Positions 53,250 through 64,000 of a stretch of 64,000 bases of DNA are shown piece by piece (position 1 is the first letter of the stretch; the number at the start of each line of letters is the position of its first letter). Under the pieces are notes generated by a model. That model was not told the origin of the DNA and made no database searches. It worked only from the letters and a program-made list of their open reading frames with translations. This DNA is from Diplonema papillatum. Lineage: Eukaryota; Euglenozoa; Diplonemea; Diplonemida; Diplonemidae. A program made the translations under genes and the position numbers. The stretch is taken from positions 147,443 through 211,442 of the forward strand of contig JAPJBO010000365.1 of NCBI GenBank assembly GCA_030068145.1, in the 5' to 3' direction.

Positions 53250-54209
53250 CTACATGGCTATTCTTCCAAAGTGCCATTCTGTCAGTTCTTCCATGGGAAT
53301 GAGTGCTTCGTCAATTTTGCGATATACCTTCGTCTGCAAGAAGTCAAATGCTTGGTAGGGACTCAGCCCGCGACTCTTCATGAGGTAGGCAATGACCAGA
53401 CCGGCTGACCGTGTCCTACCCCAAAACTTGAAAAGGATTTTGTGACCGTTTGGGTTACCATCCTTCAGGGCTTCTGTCACAAAATGATATACAGGCGCAA
53501 AAGCTGCGGAGAAACTTGCGTTCTTGTCATCTTCAATATTGCACTCGAGTTGATGGAGCCCAGACATGTTCGGAAGCTCGGCTTCAGAGTCAGTAACGAG
53601 GTGTGTGATGCCCCACAGCCTCAGGGTTTTCACTTCTAGATTCATAGCTGGGCTGGACAAGAATAACCCAGGTTCCACAAGGGCCGGTGCCGGTGTCATC
53701 TCTTCAACGGTTACACCGCAGCACATTGGGAAGCAGTCTCGAAACGCTTCGTACCCCGCTTTCATTATCCACACTTCCTGCACAGTACGAAATAGATTCG
53801 AGCGGTAATGACCACTGACGGATCCCTTTACCAACGCGGCCTTCACACTGGTTGCTACACGTTGTGTGTACTCTGAATTGCACCCCGTATCATATACTAC
53901 CACGTATTTCCATGCCACTGGCCACAGCAGCTCCTCGTCGACGTTCGCTAAAAAGCGGTTCATGTGTTCTTCGAATGTTACGTCGTTAGTCGGTTCGGGC
54001 AAGGGCAAGGCACTGGCTAATCTACCACCACCAGCAGCTGCGACTTCTTCTTCAGAACGCGTATCGAGCACGAGGTACACTTCGAACAAAGGCAAGTTGA
54101 ACACTTCCTCAACACCGCAGTTTCTAATCTGCGGTCCTTTCCACGCCTCGTCTTTATTCGCGTCGTTGGCTCCTTGCATAGCTTGCTTAGTTGATACGAC
54201 GGCCGCCAT
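53250..54209 (-). CDS. MKP-type rhodanese plus dual-specificity phosphatase domain, catalytically dead
   Basis: 319 residues from the ATG at 54209. The first half (about 33-160) is a rhodanese/CH2-like domain, with EVYLVLDTRSEEE and KYVVVYDTGCN; it has Asp107 where a true sulfurtransferase has cysteine, as in MAP kinase phosphatases. The second half (about 178-315) is a DUSP fold: PGLFLSSPAMN, LRLWGITHLVTDSEAELPN, then KILFKFWGRTRSAGLVIAYLMK. The P-loop, normally HCxxGxSRS, reads KFWGRTRS (261-268), so the catalytic cysteine and preceding histidine are lost while Gly, Arg and Ser remain. Domain order and the dead P-loop resemble animal MK-STYX (STYXL1). It would bind phosphoproteins or partners without dephosphorylating them; the target is unknown. 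Confidence 0.87.
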   Translation of the reverse strand: MAAVVSTKQAMQGANDANKDEAWKGPQIRNCGVEEVFNLPLFEVYLVLDTRSEEEVAAAGGGRLASALPLPEPTNDVTFEEHMNRFLANVDEELLWPVAWKYVVVYDTGCNSEYTQRVATSVKAALVKGSVSGHYRSNLFRTVQEVWIMKAGYEAFRDCFPMCCGVTVEEMTPAPALVEPGLFLSSPAMNLEVKTLRLWGITHLVTDSEAELPNMSGLHQLECNIEDDKNASFSAAFAPVYHFVTEALKDGNPNGHKILFKFWGRTRSAGLVIAYLMKSRGLSPYQAFDFLQTKVYRKIDEALIPMEELTEWHFGRIAM

Positions 54210-54849
54210 TTTCCCCTTCAAGGTATGTAAGTACTGCAGGGAATATGATGAGTTTGAACTGTGTGTAACTCTGTTAACAAAACTGAGTTCGACCCCCGAG
54301 AGAGAAGTGAAGCGGAAGCTGCTATTTCACAAGGCCAGATCCAACGACCAAGCGCAGACTCAATAATAAGTGTGTAGAGTGAGTCATGTGCTGAGAAGCT
54401 GCGGGCTTGAAGCAAACGGGCGAGGTCTTGCCGGTTTCGTGCTTACGTCACGGAGTTTGCTGAATGGATTGAGTTAGCAGCAGCAGGTTTTCAAGCTCAC
54501 GGCAAGTACAAGAGACGCACGAATTTGGTGAAGACACGGTGCAAGACCGGTTGAAGCTAGAACTGGCATGCCGAACAAGTCTGAGATTGCTCGCATTGCG
54601 TGTCGCTCTTGTGAGTGAACAGGTGTGCCTCGAGTTGTAGACGAACACGTCGCTGAAAGTCGGCGACGTCTTGATGCTCAGGATGGCTCTGTTTGGCACT
54701 AATGAAACGTGGTAACTGTCAATACGAGACAGGGCAACGTGAAGAGTGAGTGTGTGCACGTTCCTGCAAGGAAGCAAGAGTGCTATAGTGCTTGCAGCAA
54801 GCAGCTGAAGGCGCTTCCTGGTTGATGTCTCGGCTACCCATCTGCCGAA
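54210..54849. other. Intergenic stretch
   Basis: Upstream region of the pseudophosphatase gene and downstream region of the zinc-finger gene. No repeats or coding frames with support were seen. Confidence 0.45.
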
Positions 54850-55422
54850 CTACGATCTGCGTCGTTTTTTGGGGGATGCCTCGCTGGAACTGCTAGCGCT
54901 GGAACACGAATCGCTGTCAGAAGCGGCTGGAGGTTGTTGCAAGCCGAGTCTCTTCCTCGCTGCCTCCAACCGTGCAGCGGCTTTTGCTGCCTCATCCACC
55001 TGCAAGTCCTTTCCTCTCTCTTCCGCACGTTTAGCGAACTCCTTCGCACGCTCAACCTTCGAACGCCAATCAACCTCATCTTTCTTCGATGCAGGTCGGT
55101 CTCTGACATTCTTTTTCTGCAAGCCACGTCTTGCGCTCCGGTCGCCTATCTCGCAAAATCCACCAGCGGCCCCTGTGCGCGGCCCCATGATTTCCTCGGC
55201 CTCTTTGAGAGTATTGCAAATGTGGCAAGAAGACCGACGAGCCCAATTGATATTGCCGCAGCTGCTGCATTGCCAGTCGTCTTTGGTGAACAGTGGTGTG
55301 CCCATTGCCTGCACGCGGGCTTCACCTAGTCTTTGGTTCTTTTTCACTTTTCCATCAGCGGTGACTTGTACACCCGGAAGTTGCGTGAAATCGCTCATGT
55401 TACCTGACCCCCCCACCCCCAT
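54850..55422 (-). CDS. RanBP2-type zinc finger protein, ZRANB2-like
   Basis: 190 residues in one exon; a second ATG at 55398 would remove eight residues. One RanBP2-type finger lies at 49-70: DWQCSSCGNINWARRSSCHIC, with Cys52, Cys55, Cys66 and Cys69 spaced 2-10-2. The WxCxxCGNxNWARRxxC pattern is that of fingers which read single-stranded GGU in RNA, as in ZRANB2. The C-terminal part has a charged helix (VERAKEFAKRAEERGKDLQV...) and ends in a Ser-rich run and the basic tail KKRRRS, a likely nuclear signal. ZRANB2 has two fingers and a longer SR tail, so this is a reduced form. A role in pre-mRNA splicing is inferred from the family. Confidence 0.88.
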   Translation of the reverse strand: MGVGGSGNMSDFTQLPGVQVTADGKVKKNQRLGEARVQAMGTPLFTKDDWQCSSCGNINWARRSSCHICNTLKEAEEIMGPRTGAAGGFCEIGDRSARRGLQKKNVRDRPASKKDEVDWRSKVERAKEFAKRAEERGKDLQVDEAAKAAARLEAARKRLGLQQPPAASDSDSCSSASSSSEASPKKRRRS

Positions 55423-55829
55423 AGCCTTGTGCCACGGTGCACTAGTAAAAGTGAAAAGGTGTTCTGACTAGTCATTTTACTAGTGAAAAAGCATGACTAG
55501 TGTCCTAGCAGAAATCCACCTGTTCCGGACCGAAATCTGGGCTGTTTTGTACCCTACCGTTGTGCTTACTACCGTGTTCGGAGAAATGTTGGACTGAGAA
55601 AAAGGCGCAATACTTTTCAAACCCCCCCCAAAAAAAAAAAAAAAAGTCCAAAATAGTTCCGGTCCAAATAGCTTACAGTAGGGTTCACGCCCATTACGAA
55701 GTTTAGAATCCAAGAATACGATAGGATATGATACACCTGAGGTGTCTACAGTCACGGGCGCGCCCAAGTCCGTTCACAGCGCCCTACAACTTGGAGAAGG
55801 TCGCTAATGTAGCCAGACTCAGAAGGTGG
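55423..55829. other. Intergenic stretch
   Basis: Short ACTAGT-type inverted motifs near 55440-55500 (CTAGTAAAA, TTTTACTAG) may form a small hairpin, and an A-run lies near 55629-55645. No gene is seen. Confidence 0.4.
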
Positions 55830-56062
55830 CGAGTTGCTGAGCGTAATCGGCACGCGGCGTCGGGCAGGGCCGGTGGCATGCCGCGGAAGGACACGACCGG
55901 CAAGCTCGCAGTGAAGCGAGCGTCGCTGAGTGAAGGCGACGTCCTGGCCGCCGAGTGGCGGTCACGCGCGTTTTTGACGCGGTGGATGCCGACGACAGCG
56001 GGCTGCTGACGTTCAAGGAGTTGATCAAGTACAGCCGGTCCCGTTTCGGTCCGGCGAATGCG
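55830..56062 (+). pseudogene. EF-hand protein fragment, frameshifted
   Basis: In one forward frame 55830-55965 reads LSEGDVLAAEWRSR. After a one-base shift near 55965 the adjoining frame reads VFDAVDADDSGLLTFKELI, a complete EF-hand loop (Asp-x-Asp-x-Ser-Gly-Leu-x-x-x-x-Glu). The two parts fit as one domain only if a frameshift or an undetected small intron lies between them. No second EF-hand follows before stops. It is probably a relic, or one exon of a gene I cannot resolve. Confidence 0.5.
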
Positions 56063-58119
56063 AACAACCGTCGTATGCGAACAACCGAAGATGCGAAAGA
56101 AGCTGTTTCCACAAATAGTACACCGGCTACGCATTTACCGTACTGTGCGGTAGTCCCGACGGGTAAAAACCAGAACCTGCTGGTGTCCCACCCGACGAAA
56201 GCTTTGAGCAGTTGATCGGTGGGCTCCATGGTCGTCTGCACGTCCCGAAAAGACAAAGAAACGTGACTTCCAGGCATTCGAAATGCCCGGACAAAGCACC
56301 ACGACGTGTTAACTAGCACACAATGCAACGCGCCGCCACAGACTACAAGACTGGTTTTCCGCGGCGGTGTGAAAGAGGAAGTCTCCAATCACGAAATGGG
56401 AGAGTGCCTCCAACACCAGAAAGCGGAGCACATAGCAGTGAGCAACGGGGCACTATTTGTGGAATGTGCGCAATACAAAGCTCTACGTGCAAACAGTTCA
56501 CAGGCGGACAAAGCCAGCACCTGTCGCACATTCATGTGGGAAATTCGACAAGAAGACCTGCCGACCGCCTCTCATTTCTTCGTGGGTTTTAGGGAACCAC
56601 TACTGTAAATTCAGTGTGTCCGGTGCGATGCCAAGGCGATAGGAGCGCCATGAGCGAAAGGCTGAATCGACGGACAGAGTTTGAATGTGATCGGAAGCCC
56701 GCATTATGCCCAGTGTCTGAGACCTGTCACGACATGTCACCGTGTAGGGATAGCACTGTCGTTTACTATGTTTGCTAAGCCATACAAAGGACGTTCCCGA
56801 GAAACCAACCAAAAACCTCGCAACTTGGCTGTCTCTCGCGAAAACTGGGGTTGCCCCGGTGGTCAAAGTCAGAAAAGTCCTTGACTAGTGCACCAATCCA
56901 TGCCATGCATTCTTACTACCTTGCGCAAAGCTCTGTTCGATCGGAAAGTGCGATCCCGCAAACCAGCGCTTCGTGACCAGTGGACAACGGCCGAGGAAAC
57001 TCTTCGGAATGCGTCAGTCGACTGCTATGGAACTCTTCATCTATTTCTGAAAACTTGCGACCGAAATGCTGACAAGACGTACAGGGAGTTCATGCCAAGG
57101 GCTTTCTCGTTTGAAAGAGAGTAACTTTTCGCTTGTCGCTTTTCTTCACTACCTTTCGCTTCAGCCAGAGCCTGAGTAAAAAAGAATGAAAGAGGAAAAG
57201 GAAAAGTCTTTTGTGTGCCCAATCAACGAAAGGTGGCTTTTTGGGAAGAATAACGTATTCCGGCCCCTGCAGCAAACTTGTCAACGCAGCATCATGTCGG
57301 ACAGCTTTGGTATGCACGACGTTACTCCTAATGTCGCTACACTTTGCTTGTATCAAACGTCACAACTTTTGCTCAAAAACTACAGCAACACTTCATTTTC
57401 CAGCATACGCGACGTTACTTCTAATGTCGCTACACTTTGCTTGTATCAAACGTCACAACGCTTGCCCAAAAAAGTACATCTTACACGGCTTGAAAGCCAC
57501 TTCACTTTCAGCATACGCGACGTTACTTCTAGTGCCGCTACACTTTGCTTGTATCAACACGTGGCAACGCCATGTACTGGACTGCTTGAAGGACAATATA
57601 CTGCGCATAAGCGACTAATACTAAGCGACCATACTCCTACTAACCAACGTCGATATTCTTCATTTTCACAGCGTTCTGGTACGAAGCAGCTGGAAATGGA
57701 CGATGAAGCTAGCTCAGCTTTCGCCTCCAGTCCCGATCAGGCGCCGAGAGCTCGCATGTGCCGTGATTGGGCTGCGGGTTGCCAGGAGAATCACGAACGG
57801 CTGGGTGTTGTTTAGCGTTTTCCACGATAACAGCACCGCAGAGAGCCGGTTCCGTAAGTTGGCGTCACCGCATCCCGTAGAAAATCGGCTACTCGTTTCG
57901 TTGAACGCAGCGCCTGGTCGTTTTTACGTACAGCTGAATGCAGCAGTACGCAAGTAAAAACGTCACGGTTTGCGGTGGCGAGCTTCTCATCTCCTCTAAC
58001 ATATCTAGTTTGGTAAGAGATAACTGCAGCACTAATACAAAGAATGTGAGAGAAAGAGAGACGTAGTTTGAACTTGATATACAGCAACAATATGCGACGT
58101 TAATCGTAGGTTTGTTAGG
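56063..58119. other. Stretch without recognised genes
   Basis: Contains three imperfect repeats of CGACGTTACT with (T)CTAATGTCGCTACACTTTGC, at about 57317, 57410 and 57518. Open frames of up to about 200 codons run through these repeats and have no family likeness. Confidence 0.5.
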
Positions 58120-58200
58120 GTTATGCAAGGACCATCTCTCCGGCATTCTCACTTCTCTTACAAACGGCTGCGGCGGGTGAGTCGTTCCGGCGGCGATGCA
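58120..58200 (+). repeat. Copy of the ACCATCTCTCCGG dispersed repeat
   Basis: AAGGACCATCTCTCCGGCAT, then CTCACTTCTCTTAC and GGCGGGTGAGTCG, colinear with 24260-24340. It lies immediately beyond the stop codon of the Cys-rich membrane protein, so it probably forms part of that gene's 3' UTR. Confidence 0.65.
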
Positions 58201-58210
58201 GAGGAGTCTA

Positions 58211-60190
58211 TCAGGCTGTCCTGTGACTCAGCGACGAAATGTCGGATTTTTCCTCGATTTTCCCTCCGAACGGGGTTCCGGGTGGTGATGGCGTGCACCC
58301 CGGCTTGAAGTACAAGACGGCCCCAGCGACGACGGCGAGCCCGACGGCAATGCCGGTTGCCAACACGACGACTTCCCACGTCTCGAGTGCCGCTTCTTTG
58401 CCGGGGGCGCTGTCGCCGGCGCCTCGCGGGCACGAGAAGGGCCCCGAGCCGCAGCCAAGCGCCGTGCACACCATCCCGGACTCTTCGCAGACGCACGTGT
58501 TGCAGCCGTTCCTGCCGTCGTCGCGTCCCTGCCACCCTCTGGGCACCGTGTGGCCACACGTCGTGGTGCAGGGCTTGCACACTCCCGCGCCATCGATCGT
58601 CATTTCCCCCCGGATGCAGGCCAGGTGCTCCTCGCACTTGTCAACAAAGCAGGGCTGGATCATATCACCACCACACGAGCTGCCCAAACCAACCCGTGGA
58701 ACACATGTACCCCCCACCGATACATCCCCGCACGAGCCCTGCGCATTCTGCTCAGGCCTGCACCATTCGCTCACAGCGCAGTCGGCGTCGGACAAGCACA
58801 CCACACCGGCACGCTGGCAAGTCATCGGCACCTCGCCTCCAATGGCCACGACATCCGGGGCGACTTTGCACGTAGTCGGATGCGGGCATTCGCCGCTTCT
58901 GTCGACAACGGGGCCAGTTTCCACCCCGCCGCTCCAGCACACGTCGCCTTCGAGAAGGCACCGCAGCGAAGGGTCGCAGGCGGTCTCCGTGCACACGAAG
59001 CCACGCTGGTCACACGAGCACGTGTTGCACGCGTTCGGTCCGTCGTCGTTTCCGGACCAGCCCCCCACGACAGTCCTGCCGCATGCTGTCTTGCAAACAA
59101 CCTGGCACACGCCCGGGGGGTCTGCCATCATCATGATGCTGAACCCCGGAACGCACGAAAGACCAGCCTTGCATTTCTCGGAGAAGCACGGCAGCCTTTC
59201 GCTGCTGCACGGGCCCCCTTCGCCCAGCCGTGGGGTGCAGATTTTCGTTGCCGCGCAGTCGTGCGTTGAAGCTTGCTCCGGTCTGCACCACTCGTCGGCG
59301 GCGCAGTCGGTGTCGTCCGAGCACGGCACATCGCGCTGGCAGGTCTTTGGCGCCTCGCTTCCAATAGCAATGGTGTCCGGTGCAACCTTGCAGGACGTTC
59401 CGTCAGGGCATTCGTTCGTTCTGTCGAAGCCGGGTCCAGTCTCGACTCCACCGCTCTTGCATTCGTCACCTTCGCCGAGGCACGGCAAGTCAGCGCAGGC
59501 GGTATATGTGCAGACTAAGCCGCCTCCCTCGCACGTGCAATCATTGCACGCGTTCGGACCGTCGTCTCTTCCCTGCCACCCTTCCCAGACGGTCTTGCCG
59601 CACGTAGTTTTGCAGGTTCCCAGGCACCTGCCCGCCGCGCTGCCAAACGCGGGGTTGCCGCGCACGCACGCCAGCCCGTCCTCGCACGCGTCCAGCTTGC
59701 AAAGCAAGGCGGACTCCCCGCAGAGCTCGCCCCTCTTCGCCTTCGGCACGCAGCCCTTACCCCCGCCGCAGAGAAAAGGGCCGCTGGGGGCGGGCCGGCA
59801 CCATTCGCCTGCGCCGCAGTGCTCGTCGCCAGCGCAAGGCGCGACCTCCCGGCAAGCGTACACCTGCCAGCCCGCGAAGGCGAAGCTCTGCGGGAGGCAC
59901 TGCGTGCCCTTCGGGCACTCGTGGCTCCTGTCCCACGCGGAGCCTTCGGCGTCGGACCTGCAGACGGAGCCTTCCGCCAGGCACCGCAAGTCCCCGCCGC
60001 ACGTCGCGTTCGAGCAACGCATCGCGCCCGCCTCACACCGGCACGTGTTGCACCCGTTCGCGCCGTCGTCGGTGCCGTTCCAGCCGTGCGGAACCTCGGC
60101 TCCGCACGTCGTCACGCACGCGGCGAGCGCCGCCGACGCAGCGCATCCCAGCAGCAAGAGGACAGGCAGTGCCCGCATCGTTCCCACCAT
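58211..60190 (-). CDS. Cysteine-rich repeat type I membrane protein with pacifastin-like motifs
   Basis: 659 residues in one exon. A signal peptide (about 1-24, RALPVLLLLGCAASAALA) is followed by three tandem units of about 165-180 residues and the start of a fourth. Each unit opens with a motif such as GWQGRDDGPNACNDCTCEGG...CTYTAC, close to the pacifastin light-chain pattern (GW.G.DDG.N.CN.C.C...G..C....C), followed by DRxxECPxxTxCKVAP and CxxDxDCAxxEWCRP blocks. All units are Cys-dense. A transmembrane helix (about 607-630, VVVLATGIAVGLAVVAGAVL) and a short cytoplasmic tail of about 28 residues end the protein. It is a surface protein; protease inhibition is known for pacifastins, but the similarity here is to the short motif only, so adhesion or sensing is equally possible. 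Repeat units are well diverged, so the gene is old. Confidence 0.87.
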   Translation of the reverse strand: MVGTMRALPVLLLLGCAASAALAACVTTCGAEVPHGWNGTDDGANGCNTCRCEAGAMRCSNATCGGDLRCLAEGSVCRSDAEGSAWDRSHECPKGTQCLPQSFAFAGWQVYACREVAPCAGDEHCGAGEWCRPAPSGPFLCGGGKGCVPKAKRGELCGESALLCKLDACEDGLACVRGNPAFGSAAGRCLGTCKTTCGKTVWEGWQGRDDGPNACNDCTCEGGGLVCTYTACADLPCLGEGDECKSGGVETGPGFDRTNECPDGTSCKVAPDTIAIGSEAPKTCQRDVPCSDDTDCAADEWCRPEQASTHDCAATKICTPRLGEGGPCSSERLPCFSEKCKAGLSCVPGFSIMMMADPPGVCQVVCKTACGRTVVGGWSGNDDGPNACNTCSCDQRGFVCTETACDPSLRCLLEGDVCWSGGVETGPVVDRSGECPHPTTCKVAPDVVAIGGEVPMTCQRAGVVCLSDADCAVSEWCRPEQNAQGSCGDVSVGGTCVPRVGLGSSCGGDMIQPCFVDKCEEHLACIRGEMTIDGAGVCKPCTTTCGHTVPRGWQGRDDGRNGCNTCVCEESGMVCTALGCGSGPFSCPRGAGDSAPGKEAALETWEVVVLATGIAVGLAVVAGAVLYFKPGCTPSPPGTPFGGKIEEKSDISSLSHRTA

Positions 60191-60818
60191 TTTTTGTTTG
60201 TGTTTTTTGTGTTACCGTCGATCCCGAAGGACGATCAGTTTTTTTTTTTTTCTTTTTTTCGTGTGGCTGTGGCCCTGTATTGAGATGCTTCTGTTTAGAC
60301 GGAACGGTGCAACTCGTTTTTTTTTTTTTCCCCGACGACAACTAGTGTCAGACTAGCCTACCCGAAGGCAGTTGATTCCTTTAGGCAAGATTTCTCTACC
60401 GGCGGAAGTTGTTTGGGTTAACGTCTTTTTTTTTTTTTTTGTCTCGCGCCGTCTCTATAAAAAGAAAAGAAGTGTGAAAACGGGTTTTTGAAGAATTCGT
60501 AGTCCCGCCTCGTTCGCCCTCTAGGTGTCCCGCTCGCAAAGATAAAACCAAAGCTCTCGATAGTGTCCACATTTCTCATATCGGCTATTTCGGTGCCGGG
60601 CTTCTTAGACCGAATACGTCGTGATCAGCGTCGACCATCGGGCGGCGAGCGGGTTTTTTTTTTTTTTTTTTTTTTTTTTTTGCGATAACCAGTAACCACC
60701 TTAGTGAGCATACTTGTTACAGCTAAAAAGGAACGTTGGCAGCGGTTTAACCTGAACGCGCACAGGTCAAATCGCACAAACAAAAATTGGGCGCTCGTGC
60801 TGAAACATATTTACTAAA
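60191..60818. other. Intergenic stretch with homopolymer T-runs and a SINE-like copy
   Basis: T-runs near 60239-60252, 60319-60330, 60427-60440 and 60654-60680. At about 60700-60780 there is an inverted copy of the repeat seen at 49699 and 20790 (GCGGTTTAACCTGAACGCGC). The stretch separates two divergently oriented genes and so holds both promoters. Confidence 0.55.
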
Positions 60819-61130
60819 ATGTCCGTGGACCTGAAGACGTTCGACTGGGCTCCGGTGCCCATCCTCATCGCACCTGAAGGATGGGTGCCTGCTGACGAGG
60901 ACGTCGACTGCTGCATGGATTGCGGCCGAGTCCACGTCAAAGGCGCGTTCTGCGCCCGCTGCGGAAAGAGGGGTAACGAGACCTGCTTGAAAGCCAGCTT
61001 GCCTAAAGAGGTGGCTGTGCGAGTCGTCGAAGGGTTGGCGGAGGACGGCTGGATTTGTCCAGCTTGTCTGGTGTCAATACACCAAACGGGCGCTAACCTA
61101 CAAGAGGAAAGAAAGAAGAACCCCGAGTAA
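60819..61130 (+). CDS. Small Cys-rich, probably zinc-binding protein
   Basis: 103 residues from ATG to TAA. Cysteines at 31, 32, 35, 45, 48, 56, 80 and 83 are arranged as CCMDCGRVHVKGAFCARCG and WICPACL, which could bind two zinc ions in a treble-clef or PHD-like way. Otherwise it begins hydrophilic and ends in a charged tail EERKKNPE. No family was recognised. It could also be the first exon of a longer gene. Support comes from the clean start after a spacer, the cysteine pairs, and lack of repeats inside it. Confidence 0.55.
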   Translation: MSVDLKTFDWAPVPILIAPEGWVPADEDVDCCMDCGRVHVKGAFCARCGKRGNETCLKASLPKEVAVRVVEGLAEDGWICPACLVSIHQTGANLQEERKKNPE

Positions 61131-61155
61131 AGAGTCTACCAAGGTCGTGAACCCT

Positions 61156-61760
61156 GAGAGTAGTTGAGTCGCAGCTCTTGAATAAGCGGCGGTCGACGGC
61201 TTCGTCGCAGCACAACCACCGACGGCGAGGCAATTGTCGGCGCGCAGCGGGCACTCGTGCCTCGTGCAGTTCGACCCCGCAGCCGTGGACCGAAAACGGT
61301 CGCAATATGATGGGCGAAGCCAAAGTCAGCTGGTGCTATCTGGTATCTAGCTCCTTTCGCGGTCGGCTGCTGCGCTTCCACGCCGTGAGCTTCTTGGGTC
61401 TCCCTCCCTAGCAGTTCTGCAGAGGCGGTCGATACCATTAGCAGTGAGAACTTGGAATGCAAGTAGGCTTGCACTGTCACAGGGAAGCGTTAGCTGGCAA
61501 CGCCGTCCGAAGATGGTAACAATGTGACGGACGAAAACAAGGTCAGCTGGTGGTATCTAGCTCCTTTCGTGGTGGGCCGCTGCGCTTCCACACCGTGAGC
61601 TTTTTGGGTCCCTCCCCGGCAGTTCTACCGAAGCGGTCAATACCATTAGCAGTGAGAACTTGAAATGCAGCACAGGGGGTAGGCTTGCGCAGTCGCAGGC
61701 CAGCGTTCGCAATGTGGTGGACAAAATCAAGGTCAGCTGGTGGTATCCAGCTCCTTTCGA
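61156..61760. repeat. Three tandem units of about 200 bp, last one cut by the 2.2-kb repeat
   Basis: Blocks CAGCTGGTG(C/G)TATC, AGCTCCTTTCG, ATACCATTAGCAGTGAGAAC recur at about 61310-61461 and 61521-61667. A third unit starts at about 61718 and stops at 61760, where the 2.2-kb unit begins. The truncation marks the left insertion junction of that unit. Confidence 0.75.

Positions 61761-64000
<2,240 letters not shown>

Noticed and set aside
57186-57815. 209-codon plus-strand frame
   Set aside because: Runs through three imperfect DNA repeats and shows no domain; repeat-driven openness is the likelier explanation.
58239-60356. Plus-strand frame of 705 codons opposite the Cys-rich membrane protein
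   Set aside because: Antisense shadow: its repeats mirror the Cys-rich units, and the minus-strand frame has a signal peptide, paired cysteines and a membrane helix.

Overview
The window is nuclear DNA of a eukaryote, almost certainly a single-celled protist. The evidence is: genes on both strands in long repeat-rich spacers, spliced genes with GT-AG introns and one probable GC-AG intron, eukaryote-only families (a GILT-type thiol reductase, an OSCA/TMEM63 channel, a ZRANB2-like zinc finger, an MKP/STYX-like phosphatase), abundant (GA)n and homopolymer tracts, and retrotransposon remnants of several classes. The repeat style and GC-AG splicing would fit an alveolate or dinoflagellate relative, but no dinoflagellate spliced-leader signature was seen and the lineage is not established.

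Layout. 1-4437 is gene-free repeat DNA with a large inverted repeat. 4438-4648 is a MITE with a 6-bp target duplication. 4743-8772 is a nearly intact tyrosine-recombinase retrotransposon on the minus strand, with Gag, YR and RT-RNase H and textbook split direct repeats. 9100-11353 holds dispersed repeats and decaying copies of the 3' end of the next gene, a polyQ protein (11354-13075). 14324-15985 is a foldback-type element. 16550-17110 is a 104-bp tandem array. A five-exon gene for a protein with repeated [ST]-[FY]-x-P motifs spans 17278-22655. A small membrane protein lies at 25546-26175, a GILT-like reductase at 29063-29764, and a metallophosphatase at 32391-33743 surrounded by partial copies of both its ends. 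A three-exon gene (about 900 codons) spans 38487-43368, with a 29-bp minisatellite in one intron. A 2.2-kb unit at 43861-46032 recurs almost unchanged at 61761-64000. 46838-48810 holds an RT fragment abutting an opposed LINE fragment. The right third carries an OSCA-type channel (50229-52730), a rhodanese plus inactive DUSP protein (53250-54209), a ZnF splicing-factor-like protein (54850-55422), an EF-hand remnant, a cysteine-rich type I membrane protein (58211-60190) and a small Cys-rich protein (60819-61130).

The host genes do not form an operon or an evident pathway. Two features recur. First, at least seven genes are flanked by shorter, decayed, same-orientation copies of their own exon ends. 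Second, a dispersed motif of about 100 bp lies in introns or just upstream of minus-strand exons of three unrelated genes, always in the same orientation, which suggests an introner-like element. The YR retrotransposon is the most striking single object: it combines PAT/Ngaro-type split repeats with a VIPER-type Gag-YR-RT gene order and an altered catalytic RT motif.
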